The notes: generated from the letters alone by a model not told the origin. Numbered from the stretch's first letter, positions 18,383 to 28,442 are shown. The stretch is 64,000 nt of DNA from Acinetobacter puyangensis (GCF_900096995.1 NZ_OANT01000001.1:62001-126000); one strand, 5' to 3'. Translations and numbers: made by a program.

Positions 18383-19963
18383 TTAATCGTCGTTTTTGTT
18401 CGGCAATAATGTAGTGATTCTGACCTTGTCGATTTTATGACCATCCATGGTTAGGATGTCAAATGTAAATCCATCTGCCTCAACCTGTTCACCATCATGC
18501 GGCACACGACCCAAGTGCCAGAGTAAATAGCCTGATAGGGTAGAATATTCTTCATTATCATTGACCAGATCTTTACCGACCAACAATGAAACATGACGGA
18601 TATCACTGGAACCTTCCAGCATCCATGAACCATCTTTCAACATTTCCACTTCTGGGGTTTCAATATCTTCATCGTCAGGAAATTCACCTGCAATTGCTTC
18701 CAGAATGTCAATCGGTGTCGCAATACCTTCAATAGAGCCGTATTCATTGAGCACAATGGCGATCTGCATGGGTGCATGGCGTAATTGTTCCATCAGGGTT
18801 AGAACCTTGATGTTTTCATGAACCACTAGCGGTTGACGCAGGCTATTCTCAATGTCAATTTCACCGGTTTCCAGATAATGATTGAGCACTTTATGGGTTA
18901 ATGCAACGCCTTCTAGATTATCCAGACTACCCCGTGCAATAAGCACACGGGAATGACTGATTGCCAGCAATTTTTCCTTGATGTTGCCTGATTCGGTCAG
19001 ATCCAGCCATTCCAAATCTGGACGTGGCGTCATAATGGATTTGACTGGACGTTCAGCCAGTGTTAATACGCCATGGATCATGCCTTTTTCTTCATCAGAA
19101 AAGACTTCATTGGCGGAGGATTGAGTCGCTAAAATGTCTGCTGTTTCGGACAATTGATCCTGTTCATTCTTGTCAATTGTTCGGCCACCGAGCAAACGAA
19201 TCACCGCAGAAGCCGTGCGAGAGCGCAGATCTGTGGTGGTAATCATTTTTTCGCGACTACGACGTGTGGCTTGGTTAATGGCTTCAATCAGAACTGAGAA
19301 GCCGATCGCAGCATAAATGTAGCCTTTTGGAATATGAATCCCAAAACCTTCCAGCACCAGCGACAATCCGATCATAAACAGGAACGCCAGACAGAGAATC
19401 ACCACGGTCGGATGTTTATTGACAAAGGCCATCAACGGACGTGACGCCAGCAGCATCACGCCGACTGCAATGATCACAGCAATCATCATGACTTCAAGAT
19501 GCGGTACCATACCCACAGCGGTAATCACACTATCTAAGGAGAAAATCGCATCAAGTACCACAATTTGTGCAATCACTGCCCAAAATGCAGCGTGTTCAAC
19601 CCGTTCTTCCTTAAGATCTGCTTTACCTTCAATGCGCTCATGGATTTCCATGGTGGCTTTAAATAACAGGAAGACCCCCCCGAAAATCAAAATCAGATCT
19701 CGACCGGAAAAACCATAATCAAAGATTTCAAATAAATTTTCCTTTAGTGTCATCACCCAGGAAATAGAGGCCAGCAAGATTAAACGCATGACCAAGGCTA
19801 GGCTTAGACCGATGATACGTGCTTTATTGCGTTGTTCCGGAGGGAGTTTTTCTGCCAAAATGGCAATGAAGACAAGGTTATCAATGCCTAAGACAATTTC
19901 TAACACCACTAATGTCAATAAACCAACCCATGCAGAAGGATCGGACATCCACTCAAACATCAT
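18383..19963 (-). CDS. TerC-family membrane protein with CBS and CorC/HlyC domains (YoaE/YegH-like)
   Basis: A 526-residue protein in three parts: an N-terminal TerC integral-membrane domain (residues about 1-230, [20 protein letters not shown] and [19 protein letters not shown] with the acidic membrane residues typical of TerC), a CBS-domain pair (about 300-425, [14 protein letters not shown]), and a C-terminal CorC_HlyC domain (about 435-520). TerC proteins are linked to manganese or other metal-ion export; CBS/CorC parts bind nucleotides or ions. The gene stands alone between terminators. The metal and direction are not determined. Confidence 0.88.
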   Translation of the reverse strand: MMFEWMSDPSAWVGLLTLVVLEIVLGIDNLVFIAILAEKLPPEQRNKARIIGLSLALVMRLILLASISWVMTLKENLFEIFDYGFSGRDLILIFGGVFLLFKATMEIHERIEGKADLKEERVEHAAFWAVIAQIVVLDAIFSLDSVITAVGMVPHLEVMMIAVIIAVGVMLLASRPLMAFVNKHPTVVILCLAFLFMIGLSLVLEGFGIHIPKGYIYAAIGFSVLIEAINQATRRSREKMITTTDLRSRTASAVIRLLGGRTIDKNEQDQLSETADILATQSSANEVFSDEEKGMIHGVLTLAERPVKSIMTPRPDLEWLDLTESGNIKEKLLAISHSRVLIARGSLDNLEGVALTHKVLNHYLETGEIDIENSLRQPLVVHENIKVLTLMEQLRHAPMQIAIVLNEYGSIEGIATPIDILEAIAGEFPDDEDIETPEVEMLKDGSWMLEGSSDIRHVSLLVGKDLVNDNEEYSTLSGYLLWHLGRVPHDGEQVEADGFTFDILTMDGHKIDKVRITTLLPNKNDD

Positions 19964-20312
19964 GAATGATTACTCCCTTTGCCGGATACGGAATACGTGG
20001 CGTGACTGAATAAGTTGAAAAAAAATGAAAAAGTTTTAATTGATTGTGAAAAAATAAAAAGGTCATCAGTAAAGTGACAACATCGACTACTCATATAGAT
20101 AAGAAATGTAGTGAAACATGTTTTGAGTATATGCAAGAATTCGGACAAATTCATTAAAAAATTTTAAAAAATCACAAAAAATGATGTTTATTATTTAAAC
20201 GGGGAATTTATACAGTTTATGAATATTTTTGTAATCACTTTGCAGATATTGTCATATAACTTGCTTATACTAAGAAAGAAAGACTGTATATAACGTTAGA
20301 TTAGAGAAAGAT
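19964..20312. other. Intergenic region between divergent TerC and LOG genes
   Basis: 349 AT-rich bases with no credible coding frame. GGGAG near 19976 is the ribosome site of the TerC gene on the minus strand. TAACTTGCTTATACTA at 20257-20272 contains a good -10 (TATACT) for the LOG gene. I see no clear riboswitch fold in the TerC leader. Confidence 0.5.
20257..20272 (+). promoter_or_regulatory. Promoter element of the LOG-family gene
   Basis: TAACTTGCTTATACTA includes a TATACT -10 with a TG two bases upstream. The identical 16 bases occur at 26425-26440 at almost the same distance from another start codon. The -35 is weak. Confidence 0.5.
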
Positions 20313-20924
20313 ATGTTAATTGATATGAATTCTATGTTAGATCAAGATATCGTAACCACACAACCATTAGTCGCCCTATATTGTGGTTCACGTTCCGGCA
20401 ATAATCCGATATATAAAGAAACAGCGATTGCATTGGCAAGAACATTGGCAGAAAACGGCTTTGGTGCAGTATATGGTGGCGCAAGTATTGGCCTGATGGG
20501 ACAGGTTGCCGATACAGTATTGGAATATGGTGGAGAAGTCGTGGGGGTGATTCCACAGTTTATGCTGGATTACGAAATCGCCAACAATAAACTGACCGAA
20601 TTGCACATTGTCGATACCATGCATACCCGTAAAGCTATGATGGCAGATCGTGCCAGTGCCTTTATCGCCTTGCCGGGTGGTTTGGGTACGTTTGAAGAAA
20701 TTTTGGAAATTGCCACCTGGGGGCAGTTGAATCAGCATCAAAAACCGATGATTTTGTATAACGTCAATGGCTTTTATGCACCACTGATTGCCCAGCTGGA
20801 TCATGCCGTACAAGAAGGCTTCTTACCGATGCAGCATCGTGCCAAACTTCTGGTTTGCAATCAGCAGCAGCAAATTCTGGAAATATTGAGTAATTTGGGT
20901 TCGCCGGCAGAATTTGTCGTCTAA
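20313..20924 (+). CDS. LOG-family cytokinin-riboside-monophosphate phosphoribohydrolase-like protein
   Basis: A 203-residue Rossmann-fold protein of the TIGR00730/LOG family, which hydrolyses nucleotide 5'-monophosphates to base and ribose 5-phosphate. The signature PGGLGTFEE is at 121-129, and GGASIGLMG (55-63) and MHTRKAMM (103-110) are also family-typical. In bacteria the physiological substrate is often AMP-like nucleotides. It is monocistronic, followed by a strong terminator. Confidence 0.9.
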   Translation: MLIDMNSMLDQDIVTTQPLVALYCGSRSGNNPIYKETAIALARTLAENGFGAVYGGASIGLMGQVADTVLEYGGEVVGVIPQFMLDYEIANNKLTELHIVDTMHTRKAMMADRASAFIALPGGLGTFEEILEIATWGQLNQHQKPMILYNVNGFYAPLIAQLDHAVQEGFLPMQHRAKLLVCNQQQQILEILSNLGSPAEFVV

Positions 20925-20988
20925 ACGATATGTGATGTAAAAAATCCACGTAGACATTATGGTGTATTCAAGCGTACAAATGCGCAGG

Positions 20989-21030
20989 GCCTGCCGATAG
21001 ATCAGTAATGATAGATCGGCAGGCTTTTTT
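20989..21030 (+). terminator. Rho-independent terminator after the LOG gene
   Basis: GCCTGCCGAT and ATCGGCAGGC pair around a 16-nt interior, followed by TTTTTTTATTTTA. Strong on the plus strand. Confidence 0.85.
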
Positions 21031-22820
21031 TATTTTAGGTTGATGCGATAGATTGCTGTGGTACCACTGACTTCATTGCCCACCAATAAAATAGGTGTAC
21101 CAGTCGGTGAATTTTTTGCAGCAATGAAAGTTAATCCTTCAGGACCCAGATCACCTGCCTTGCTTAGATCTTTACTCGGATCGGTAATAGAAAAATCGCG
21201 GGTATTAATATACTGTACAAAGATAGGTGCTTTGGGCTGACTAATATCATAAACCATGATGCCGCCAACACGTTCCAGTCCGACAAACGCAAAAGTCTTT
21301 TGACCGATCGTACCCAGCGTCAGACCTTCAGGTTCGGGTCCTTTATTATCACTGCGATCATCAAATGCCACTTCTTCATGATTGCTATTAAAATAATCAG
21401 GCAAATCTTTGGCGATCTGCTGTTCCAGTTGGTCAGCCGAATCCCAGACTAACTGGCCAGAACTACTCCAGATGCTAAAAGATCGTGTACCAAAACTAAA
21501 TAACTTGTCATACACCAGATAACCATCCTGATCCAGTTTGGCTGAACCATCACTGTTGGTTTGATAGCCCATATTCCAAATGATGTTTAAGCGTCCCAGA
21601 TTTTCATCCTTGCTACAATCGCCGCTTGAAGTTGCGCTTGCGCCACAATAGGCAAATATGGCCGGATTCAGTCTGCCACCCTTGGCAAGCTGACCAAGTT
21701 GGGCAGGCAGGTCATCTCCGAGTCGTCGGGCAAAACCTTTGTCATGGACAAGATGTTTGACACGAAACTCTTCCATAAAACCTTTGCTTTCATCACCGGC
21801 ATAATAGGCTTTTTCATCACTGATCCATTCACGGGCATCACCTTCATTGGCTGTCACCAGATAGGTTTCTCCATCGACCTGATAGTTTGCAATTGAGTCA
21901 GGCTGATACACGCCATATAGGTCTTGCCATGTGTTGATATTGATTTTGTCATCTTTATCACTGACATCTAGTCCATTACCTGCTAGACCATGATGTTTAA
22001 ATCCAAGCGGATAGATATGGGTCACAGTTGCCGTAGCAATGTCGATTTGTGCAAGCGCATTATTTTCCTGCAATGTTGCCCAAGCCGTTTTGCTATCAGC
22101 CGAAATGGTAATATATTCAGGTTCCAGATCCTGTGCCACAGTGGCATTTGGACCATAGATTCGGACACCTTCTGCAATCAGTTGAGCCTTTTTATCATTA
22201 AATGCGCTAAAGTCGGCTATGCGAACAACGGGTTTGTTGATAGTACTGACATCAATCACAGCAATTGAACCTTCTGGATCAATTTGATAGCCGGCTTCAG
22301 GTTCTCCCTCATTGGCAACCAGCACATGTTTGCCATCCGGGCTAAAGGTCACCATATCGGGTAATGCACCGACAGTCACATGGCTGATATAACTTAAATC
22401 CTTGGCGTTAAAAAATGCAACAAATCCTGCATCTGTTTTTTTCGGTGCCTGTACGGCCAGTGCTACAATACCATTATGCACTGCCACACTATTCACTTCG
22501 GTATCTGCCAAAATGCTTTGTGCCGAGAGTTCGCCAATATGCTTAGGTTGACTTAAGTCGCTGCCATCTAGGACATCGACCAGACCTTTTTTCGCATTGA
22601 CAGTAAAGATACGTTTGCTTTCTGGATCAAATGCAGTAATTTCGGCAGCGCTTTCGGCAAATATACCGCTTTCATATCGCCCAAGTAATGAAAGTTCAAT
22701 GCTATTTGGTGTGACTTCTGGCGTTTCTACAACAGTTTCATCTTTTGTATGATCATTACATGCTGTAAGTCCGATGATGCTTGCCAGACTGATCGCCAAA
22801 ACTTTTTTACTGAAATTCAT
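21030..22820 (-). CDS. Choice-of-anchor I lipoprotein, beta-propeller, phosphatase/phytase-like
   Basis: From ATG 22820 the protein has 596 residues. The first 21 (MNFSKKVLAISLASIIGLTAC) are a lipoprotein signal. The mature part carries repeated beta-propeller blades such as VTFSPDGKHVLVANEGEPEAGY and AEGVRIYGPNATVAQDLEPEYITISADSK, plus the family hallmark ANEGDAREW and GPEPEGLTLG. Such proteins are called choice-of-anchor I and are often annotated as alkaline phosphatases or phytase-like. A three-repeat PHO box lies 59 bp upstream, arguing for expression under phosphate starvation. Catalysis is unproven; the ATG at 22841 would bury the signal peptide. Confidence 0.82.
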   Translation of the reverse strand: MNFSKKVLAISLASIIGLTACNDHTKDETVVETPEVTPNSIELSLLGRYESGIFAESAAEITAFDPESKRIFTVNAKKGLVDVLDGSDLSQPKHIGELSAQSILADTEVNSVAVHNGIVALAVQAPKKTDAGFVAFFNAKDLSYISHVTVGALPDMVTFSPDGKHVLVANEGEPEAGYQIDPEGSIAVIDVSTINKPVVRIADFSAFNDKKAQLIAEGVRIYGPNATVAQDLEPEYITISADSKTAWATLQENNALAQIDIATATVTHIYPLGFKHHGLAGNGLDVSDKDDKININTWQDLYGVYQPDSIANYQVDGETYLVTANEGDAREWISDEKAYYAGDESKGFMEEFRVKHLVHDKGFARRLGDDLPAQLGQLAKGGRLNPAIFAYCGASATSSGDCSKDENLGRLNIIWNMGYQTNSDGSAKLDQDGYLVYDKLFSFGTRSFSIWSSSGQLVWDSADQLEQQIAKDLPDYFNSNHEEVAFDDRSDNKGPEPEGLTLGTIGQKTFAFVGLERVGGIMVYDISQPKAPIFVQYINTRDFSITDPSKDLSKAGDLGPEGLTFIAAKNSPTGTPILLVGNEVSGTTAIYRINLK

Positions 22821-22878
22821 TCCATCTTCCAAAGGCCCCAAATGACTGCATAGCGTAGGCTATCAAGATTTAAACCGC

Positions 22879-22907
22879 ATGACGATTTGATGACAAGAAC
22901 ATGACAA
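22879..22907 (-). promoter_or_regulatory. PHO box (three PhoB half-sites) upstream of the choice-of-anchor I gene
   Basis: Read on the minus strand: TTGTCAT, GTTC, TTGTCAT, CAAA, TCGTCAT. These are three heptamers with exact 11-bp spacing. PhoB binds tandem CTGTCAT-like heptamers separated by four bases, so this matches the consensus closely and points towards the gene starting at 22820. Confidence 0.75.
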
Positions 22908-23047
22908 CAGAATACTGATAGATCAAGTGTAATAAGTCGGGTTAGACTAGGGCGGAGTATGTAGTTCAGACTGTAAAAAATTTGTTATGTTGAACTTGTT
23001 CGATCCATCATCCCAATGTCAATAGACCATAGCTTATTTAGAGAAAA

Positions 23048-24463
23048 ATGAAACCAAGACCAAGCGTATATGAAGCAAAAGTTGCTCCTGAATTTCGTGT
23101 TCTACTGTGGCTTGCCGCGCTAGGTTTTTTTATGCAGGCACTGGATGCTACCATCGTCAATACTGCTTTGCCGCGGATAGCGCTGAGTCTGCATGTCGAT
23201 CCTTTGCAAATGCATAATGTGGTGATTGCATATGTGTTAACAGTCGCAGCTCTGATTCCGGTCAGTGGCTGGCTGGCGGATCGCTTTGGCCTTCGTAATG
23301 TCTATTTGTTTGCCATTGCCATGTTTACGTTGGCGTCATTGGCATGTGCTTTATCGCAGAATTATCAACAATTGATTATCGCACGAATTTTTCAGGGCAT
23401 TGGTGGTGCGTTTTTGTTGCCGGTCGGTCGTCTGGCATTATTAAGGATTTTACCACGTACCCAATTTCTGGCTGCCATGGCATTTATTGCCATTCCCGGT
23501 TTGATTGGCCCGATGTTAGGTCCGATGCTCGGTGGTTTTATGGTGGAGTATGCCAGCTGGCACTGGATTTTTCTGATTAATCTGCCGATTGGGCTATTGG
23601 GTATGATTTTTACCTGTACCCATATGCCGAATATGAAATTGCAAAATTTACCCAGATTTGATTATTTCGGTTTTGTGTTATTGGTCATAATGATGGTGGC
23701 TTTAACCATGGGACTGGAGGGATTTTCTCAGGGCACATGGAGTTTGACACTGGTTTTTTCTATACTCGCCTTGGGTGTCTTTGCCAGTTTGTTGTATATG
23801 TGGCATGCCAAACGGGATTCACGTGCTATTTTTCGTCCGAGCTTGTTTCAGGATATTCGGTTTAAAATTGGGATTTTAGGGAATATTTTTACTCGATTGG
23901 GTAGTGCCAGTATTCCATTTATTTTGCCTTTAAGCCTACAACTGGCATTGGATTTTAGTCCATTTCAGGCAGGGTTGATGATGATGCCGCTGGTGTTTGG
24001 TTCAATTGTCATTAAACGCTTTACCACGCGCACTATTCAGAAATATGGTTATTATCGGGTATTGATGATCAATACTTTGCTGGTGGGTTTAGGTATTATG
24101 AGTTTTGCTGTCCTTGATTTACATCCCAATATCTATACGCAGGCAATACATTTTTTCCTGTTCGGCTGTGTCAATTCCATGCAGTTTACGGCCATGAATA
24201 CCTTAACACTTAAGGATCTAAGTCAGGAACAATCGGCCAATGGTAATAGTTTGCTTTCCATGGTGATCAATATGTGTATGAGTATGGGAGTCGCTTTGGT
24301 GGGTGTGCTATTACATTATTTTGAAAAAATTGGCGCACATCTCCCGCTGCTCTGGTCTTTCCAGCATACTTACATTGTGTTGGGTGCAATTACGGTATTG
24401 GCAAGTCTGGTGTTTCGTCGGCTTAAAAAGCTTCAATTATCACAACAGTCTGTATCGCAATGA
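23048..24463 (+). CDS. MFS multidrug exporter, DHA2 (EmrB/QacA, MdtD-like)
   Basis: A 471-residue inner-membrane protein with about fourteen hydrophobic segments. Motif C-type and start motifs are visible: FMQALDATIVNTALPRIA (the DATIVNTALP signature of the DHA2 family), LADRFGLRNVYLF (motif A) and GFMVEYASWHWIFLINLPIG. Members expel drugs or metabolites using the proton gradient. The next two genes (GH25, dinB) are on the same strand with gaps of 25 and 28 bp, so they may share transcripts. Substrate unknown. Confidence 0.88.
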   Translation: MKPRPSVYEAKVAPEFRVLLWLAALGFFMQALDATIVNTALPRIALSLHVDPLQMHNVVIAYVLTVAALIPVSGWLADRFGLRNVYLFAIAMFTLASLACALSQNYQQLIIARIFQGIGGAFLLPVGRLALLRILPRTQFLAAMAFIAIPGLIGPMLGPMLGGFMVEYASWHWIFLINLPIGLLGMIFTCTHMPNMKLQNLPRFDYFGFVLLVIMMVALTMGLEGFSQGTWSLTLVFSILALGVFASLLYMWHAKRDSRAIFRPSLFQDIRFKIGILGNIFTRLGSASIPFILPLSLQLALDFSPFQAGLMMMPLVFGSIVIKRFTTRTIQKYGYYRVLMINTLLVGLGIMSFAVLDLHPNIYTQAIHFFLFGCVNSMQFTAMNTLTLKDLSQEQSANGNSLLSMVINMCMSMGVALVGVLLHYFEKIGAHLPLLWSFQHTYIVLGAITVLASLVFRRLKKLQLSQQSVSQ

Positions 24464-24488
24464 TGTTCAATAAATAACGGTTTAGTTC

Positions 24489-25259
24489 ATGAAAAGCAAA
24501 ACCACCAAGCGTAGAATAAACAGACGTGTTTCACAAAAAGTTGTGGTAAGTGTCATGGCAGTGGCTTTGTTGAGTTTAGGTCTGGGTGGTGCATTGTTTT
24601 TTTCACAGAATTATGTCAATCCACAAAATTTTAATGATTATGCCATACAGGGATTTGACATTTCCCGCCATCAAGGCGAAATTCAATGGCAAAAAATTGA
24701 TGCGAAAAAATATCAGTTTGTTTTTATCAAGGCGACAGAAGGGGGAGACTATCAAGATCCCAAGTTTCAGGATAACTGGTTAAATGCCAGACAGCAGGGT
24801 TTAGCTGTGGGTGCCTATCATTTTTTTAGAAATTGTAAAAGCGGTGAAGAGCAGGCAAAAAATTATATTCAGGCTGTGCCGAAAAAAGTCGATAGCTTAC
24901 CGCCGGTCATGGATCTGGAGTTTCAGTGGACGTGTCCTGAGGTCAATGCAGAGCAATTACAGCAGCGTATCCGAACCATGGCGCAAACCCTTGAACAGCA
25001 TTATGGTAAGAGGCCGATTTTTTATACCACACCGAATTATTATAAAACCTATATTGAAGACAAGTTTGAAGGCTATACATTATGGCTACAAGACCTTAAA
25101 AATGTGCCGCCCCGGATTGATCAACGACCTTGGATGTTTTGGCAATATTCGCACACTGGCAAAATTACAGGGATCAATACCGAGGTTGATTTGAATGTTT
25201 TTCGAGGTGATGCTCATGATTTTCAATTGTTAATCAAACCAAAGAACAATACACCATAA
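24489..25259 (+). CDS. Membrane-anchored GH25 lysozyme (muramidase)
   Basis: 256 residues: a basic N-terminus, one transmembrane/signal segment (about 18-38), then a glycoside hydrolase family 25 domain (about 54-248). Catalytic features are D57 in GFDISRHQG and the DxE pair D142/E144 in PVMDLEFQW. The late FWQYSHTGKITGI and VDLNVFRG blocks are typical of the family. It should cleave the N-acetylmuramic-glucosamine bond of peptidoglycan from the periplasmic side. It lies between an exporter and dinB. Confidence 0.9.
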   Translation: MKSKTTKRRINRRVSQKVVVSVMAVALLSLGLGGALFFSQNYVNPQNFNDYAIQGFDISRHQGEIQWQKIDAKKYQFVFIKATEGGDYQDPKFQDNWLNARQQGLAVGAYHFFRNCKSGEEQAKNYIQAVPKKVDSLPPVMDLEFQWTCPEVNAEQLQQRIRTMAQTLEQHYGKRPIFYTTPNYYKTYIEDKFEGYTLWLQDLKNVPPRIDQRPWMFWQYSHTGKITGINTEVDLNVFRGDAHDFQLLIKPKNNTP

Positions 25260-25287
25260 TTTTGGCTAAAGCTGTGGTAAAGCGATC

Positions 25288-26349
25288 ATGATACAACGCA
25301 AAATTATTCATATTGATATGGATGCATTTTATGCATCAGTCGAATTGCGTGATCGTCCGGAATTGCGTGGTTTACCCATGATTGTTGCCAGTGACCGTCC
25401 CCGTTCTGTGGTAACAACAGCAACATATGAAGCACGGCAATTTGGTTTACGCTCGGCGATGTCGGTGGCAAAGGCAAAGCAGTTGTGTCCACAAGTCATT
25501 TGTATTCCACCAGATTTTAATAAATATCGAACGGTTTCATCGCAATTACAGCAAATTTTCCAGCGTTATACCGCACTGATCGAACCGATTTCTCTGGATG
25601 AGGCTTTTCTTGACGTAACCGAGAATTTAACCGGATTGGCTTCCGCCACCGAGGTAGCACAGCACATTCGGGCTGATATTGTCAAAGAAACCGGATTGAC
25701 AGCTTCTGCTGGCGTAGCACCGAATAAGTTTCTGGCCAAAATTGCTTCGGACTGGAATAAACCCGATGGTTTATGTGTAATCAAACCCTCACAGGTGCAA
25801 CGCTTTATACAGACTTTAGCGCTGGAGAAAATCCCGGGCGTGGGGAAAGTCACTTTACAAAAATTAATCGCATTCAACTGGCAAACCATCGGCGATATTC
25901 AGTCGATTGAAGAGCAAGTGCTGGTTCATCATTTTGGTAAATTCGGCCGGCGTTTGTATCTTTATGCACAGGGTGTTGATGATCGACCGGTACAGGCAGA
26001 GCGTGAACGGCAGCAGATTTCCAAAGAAATTACCTTTGAGCAGGATTATTTTTTAATTGAGCTGGATCATGTCTGGCAACCTTTGATTGATAAGGTTTGG
26101 CAACAATTACAACGTAAAAAAATGATTGCTCGTGGGGTGCAGGTCAAATTAAAAACCACAGATTTTAAAACGCTGCAACACAGTCGTACCTTTTCCCATG
26201 CATTTGAGAATGTTGAACAGCTGATCCATGCGGTAACGCAATTGCTGCAAGAATTTGCGCAGCATAAAGATTTAAAATTCCGACTGGCGGGTATGGGGGT
26301 TTTTAGTCTGGAAGATCAAATGGAAAATTTCCAATTGTCGTTTTTATGA
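25288..26349 (+). CDS. dinB: DNA polymerase IV
   Basis: A 353-residue Y-family translesion polymerase. Catalytic acids are D10 and D12 in HIDMDAFYASVE and D104/E105 in SLDEAFLD. The helix-hairpin-helix thumb (KIPGVGKVTLQKL) and the little-finger domain follow. The C-terminus ends in QLSFL, close to the beta-clamp-binding motif. E. coli DinB is 351 residues. No obvious LexA-type palindrome precedes it, as expected in Acinetobacter, which lacks a classical LexA. It follows the GH25 gene by 28 bp. Confidence 0.94.
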   Translation: MIQRKIIHIDMDAFYASVELRDRPELRGLPMIVASDRPRSVVTTATYEARQFGLRSAMSVAKAKQLCPQVICIPPDFNKYRTVSSQLQQIFQRYTALIEPISLDEAFLDVTENLTGLASATEVAQHIRADIVKETGLTASAGVAPNKFLAKIASDWNKPDGLCVIKPSQVQRFIQTLALEKIPGVGKVTLQKLIAFNWQTIGDIQSIEEQVLVHHFGKFGRRLYLYAQGVDDRPVQAERERQQISKEITFEQDYFLIELDHVWQPLIDKVWQQLQRKKMIARGVQVKLKTTDFKTLQHSRTFSHAFENVEQLIHAVTQLLQEFAQHKDLKFRLAGMGVFSLEDQMENFQLSFL

Positions 26350-26424
26350 TATTTCGCTGATGATCATGTATTTTTTATTGATTTTACATCACAGCGTTGC
26401 ATAGATAGGATGATATATCTTCCT

Positions 26425-26440
26425 TAACTTGCTTATACTA
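26425..26440 (+). promoter_or_regulatory. Promoter element of the cytochrome b561 gene
   Basis: Exact 16-base copy of the LOG-gene promoter element (TAACTTGCTTATACTA), with TATACT about 45 bases before the start codon. Confidence 0.5.
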
Positions 26441-26483
26441 TAACCAGCATATCTTAGCCAGAATCAGACCAGCAAGGAATCGC

Positions 26484-27038
26484 ATGATGACAACACCTCA
26501 ACATTATTATACTCGTACCGCTCAAGTACTGCATTGGGTCATGGCAATCATCTTTATTACGGTATGGCTGATTGGTTTTTACAGCGGTAATTTCCTCAGC
26601 TATGATGTCGATGGTAGCTTTAAAGGGGATGTGATCAGCCTACATAAGAATATTGCCACAACGATTATTTTTCTGGTGGTGATTCGAATTTTTTGGCGTT
26701 ATACCCATCCTGCACCCAAATTACCTGACACGATGTCACCAATGATGAAAGGTCTGGCACATCTTGGCCACTTATTTTTGTATTTAATGCTGATTGCATT
26801 GCCAATTTCCGGTTGTCTGTATAGCTGGAGTGCCGGACATCCAGCTCCGGTATTATATTTGTTCAATATTCCACAACTTATCGATAAAAATCCTGACATT
26901 ATGGCCATCGTAAAACCAGTACATATTTATTTATCTTGGTTTGCAGGACTACTGGTGGTAGGTCATATTGCAGCAGCCCTGAAACATTACTGGATTGATA
27001 AGGACAATATACTGCAAAGTATGACCCGACAAAAATAA
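26484..27038 (+). CDS. Cytochrome b561 (di-haem membrane protein)
   Basis: A 184-residue protein with four transmembrane helices and the conserved haem-ligand histidines: H17 in AQVLHWVMA, one in LHKNIATT, one in the third helix region, and the H in GHIAAALKHYWIDKD. This family carries electrons from ubiquinol to periplasmic acceptors or oxygen/superoxide. It is convergent with the ATPase gene and ends seven bases before it. Two ATGs (26484, 26487) are equally possible starts. Confidence 0.9.
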   Translation: MMTTPQHYYTRTAQVLHWVMAIIFITVWLIGFYSGNFLSYDVDGSFKGDVISLHKNIATTIIFLVVIRIFWRYTHPAPKLPDTMSPMMKGLAHLGHLFLYLMLIALPISGCLYSWSAGHPAPVLYLFNIPQLIDKNPDIMAIVKPVHIYLSWFAGLLVVGHIAAALKHYWIDKDNILQSMTRQK

Positions 27039-27044
27039 GTTTGA

Positions 27045-28415
27045 TTAAGGCGTTATTTTTTTCACGTGCTCTAAAAGTTGGGCACGTTCATTTTCATTCA
27101 GTTGTTCTGCAAGGCTAATAATATCTTCCAGCGATGATAATGCAGGGCCGGTTTCGCTATGTGTGGTTTCTTGTGGCAGGCTTTCAATTTGTGTTTCAAT
27201 TTCAAGACCTTGATAGATGGACTGAAGTTTTTGCTGATGTTCGGCAAAATCCAGTTTAAACAGTTGTTGATCCAGCAATTGATAGCAAGCAACCTCATTG
27301 TTTTGTTCCACAATGTCACTATTAAGCGCAGACACAATGAATTGCATTCTAGGAAAAGCACGTTGTAAACGGGTTAGAATGCTATGCCGATGTGCTTGAT
27401 CAAGTAAGGCATCTACTTCATCAATCAGGACAATGCCATCTGTTTCCATACATGGATACAAACTTTGTGGATTGAGCAAACAGGCACGGCGTACCAGATC
27501 ACCGACCAGTGCTACCCAGATCCGGTAGGATTGGGAAAGTTGCATAAAAGGAATTTTTTGCCCGTTAAAATTGATCATCAAGCGTAAACGTGGTTGGAAT
27601 TCGATAAATAACTCGCCCATTTCCGGCAATACCATATGAATGGCGCTATTTAAGCTGTTTAGACAGCGTTGTGGACTCAGACGATAAGCTTGTTCCAGAC
27701 CAGCAAACAGTTCATTCATCTGATCATATCCCTGAAACCGCTGATCAGGATCAAGATATTGTTTGAGCAATTGCGCAGTTTGCGCATTTTCCAAATCGTA
27801 AACCTCACGATACCAGTCGAAGAATTTACTAAACATGGTAAAACTTAGACTGGTTAGATCGTAGGCATGGTGCAGTGAACCTAAATTGGTGGCAGCATTT
27901 TTATTTTGAATATTGGCTTCATGTACAAAGCGTTCCACCGGATAATAGGCAATACAGGGTATCGAAAATAAGGGATCCTGTATTGATTGTTTTTGGTAGC
28001 GTGTGACCAACTTTTCCAGTTGGGCGGTCTCTGGACGACTCAAGCCAATACCCAGTGCTGTACTTTTGGTTTTGATCAATTGCCATTGGCATAGCCCATC
28101 TATATCAGGCTGGGCACCAGCATCTTCAAGCAATGTGCCTAATTCCTTGGGATAACTCACTTCAACCTGAATCGATGCGTATAGGCTATCGTCATACATA
28201 TCGTTATCAGCAATCACGATGCCAGCTGTGCGTAAATCCTTATATCGGCCTGAAAACCAGCTTAGGATATGGAAAATATTTTTAAGAATCGAGGTCTTGC
28301 CACTATCTTGCTCACCCAGAATTACAGTCATCGCTGATGATGTACTGTCACTTAAATCAATCGACAAATTTTTAAATTGATTAATATTTTTAAATTGAAT
28401 ATGTTGTAGTCGCAT
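27045..28415 (-). CDS. RecF/COG3950-like AAA ATPase with degenerate signature motifs
   Basis: From ATG 28415 the protein has 456 residues and begins MRLQHIQFKNINQFKNL, as RecF/OLD/PtuA-type ATPases do. Walker A is GEQDSGKT at 34-41 and Walker B IVLIDEVD at 328-335. The ABC-type signature, usually LSxGYR in this group, reads LSQSYR (293-298). The switch-histidine segment, usually THSP, reads ALNS (363-366). No TOPRIM or nuclease domain is seen at the C-terminus, which instead ends in a charged helix. The gene follows an SF1 helicase gene after 27 bp. It may be a regulatory partner rather than a classical ATPase effector. Function unknown. Confidence 0.7.
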   Translation of the reverse strand: MRLQHIQFKNINQFKNLSIDLSDSTSSAMTVILGEQDSGKTSILKNIFHILSWFSGRYKDLRTAGIVIADNDMYDDSLYASIQVEVSYPKELGTLLEDAGAQPDIDGLCQWQLIKTKSTALGIGLSRPETAQLEKLVTRYQKQSIQDPLFSIPCIAYYPVERFVHEANIQNKNAATNLGSLHHAYDLTSLSFTMFSKFFDWYREVYDLENAQTAQLLKQYLDPDQRFQGYDQMNELFAGLEQAYRLSPQRCLNSLNSAIHMVLPEMGELFIEFQPRLRLMINFNGQKIPFMQLSQSYRIWVALVGDLVRRACLLNPQSLYPCMETDGIVLIDEVDALLDQAHRHSILTRLQRAFPRMQFIVSALNSDIVEQNNEVACYQLLDQQLFKLDFAEHQQKLQSIYQGLEIETQIESLPQETTHSETGPALSSLEDIISLAEQLNENERAQLLEHVKKITP

Positions 28416-28442
28416 AATGCTATCCAGTATCAAATGGGGCGG

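Noticed and set aside
19964..20100. Possible yybP-ykoY manganese riboswitch in the TerC leader
   Set aside because: TerC genes often carry one, but I could not find the conserved loop sequences or a convincing fold.
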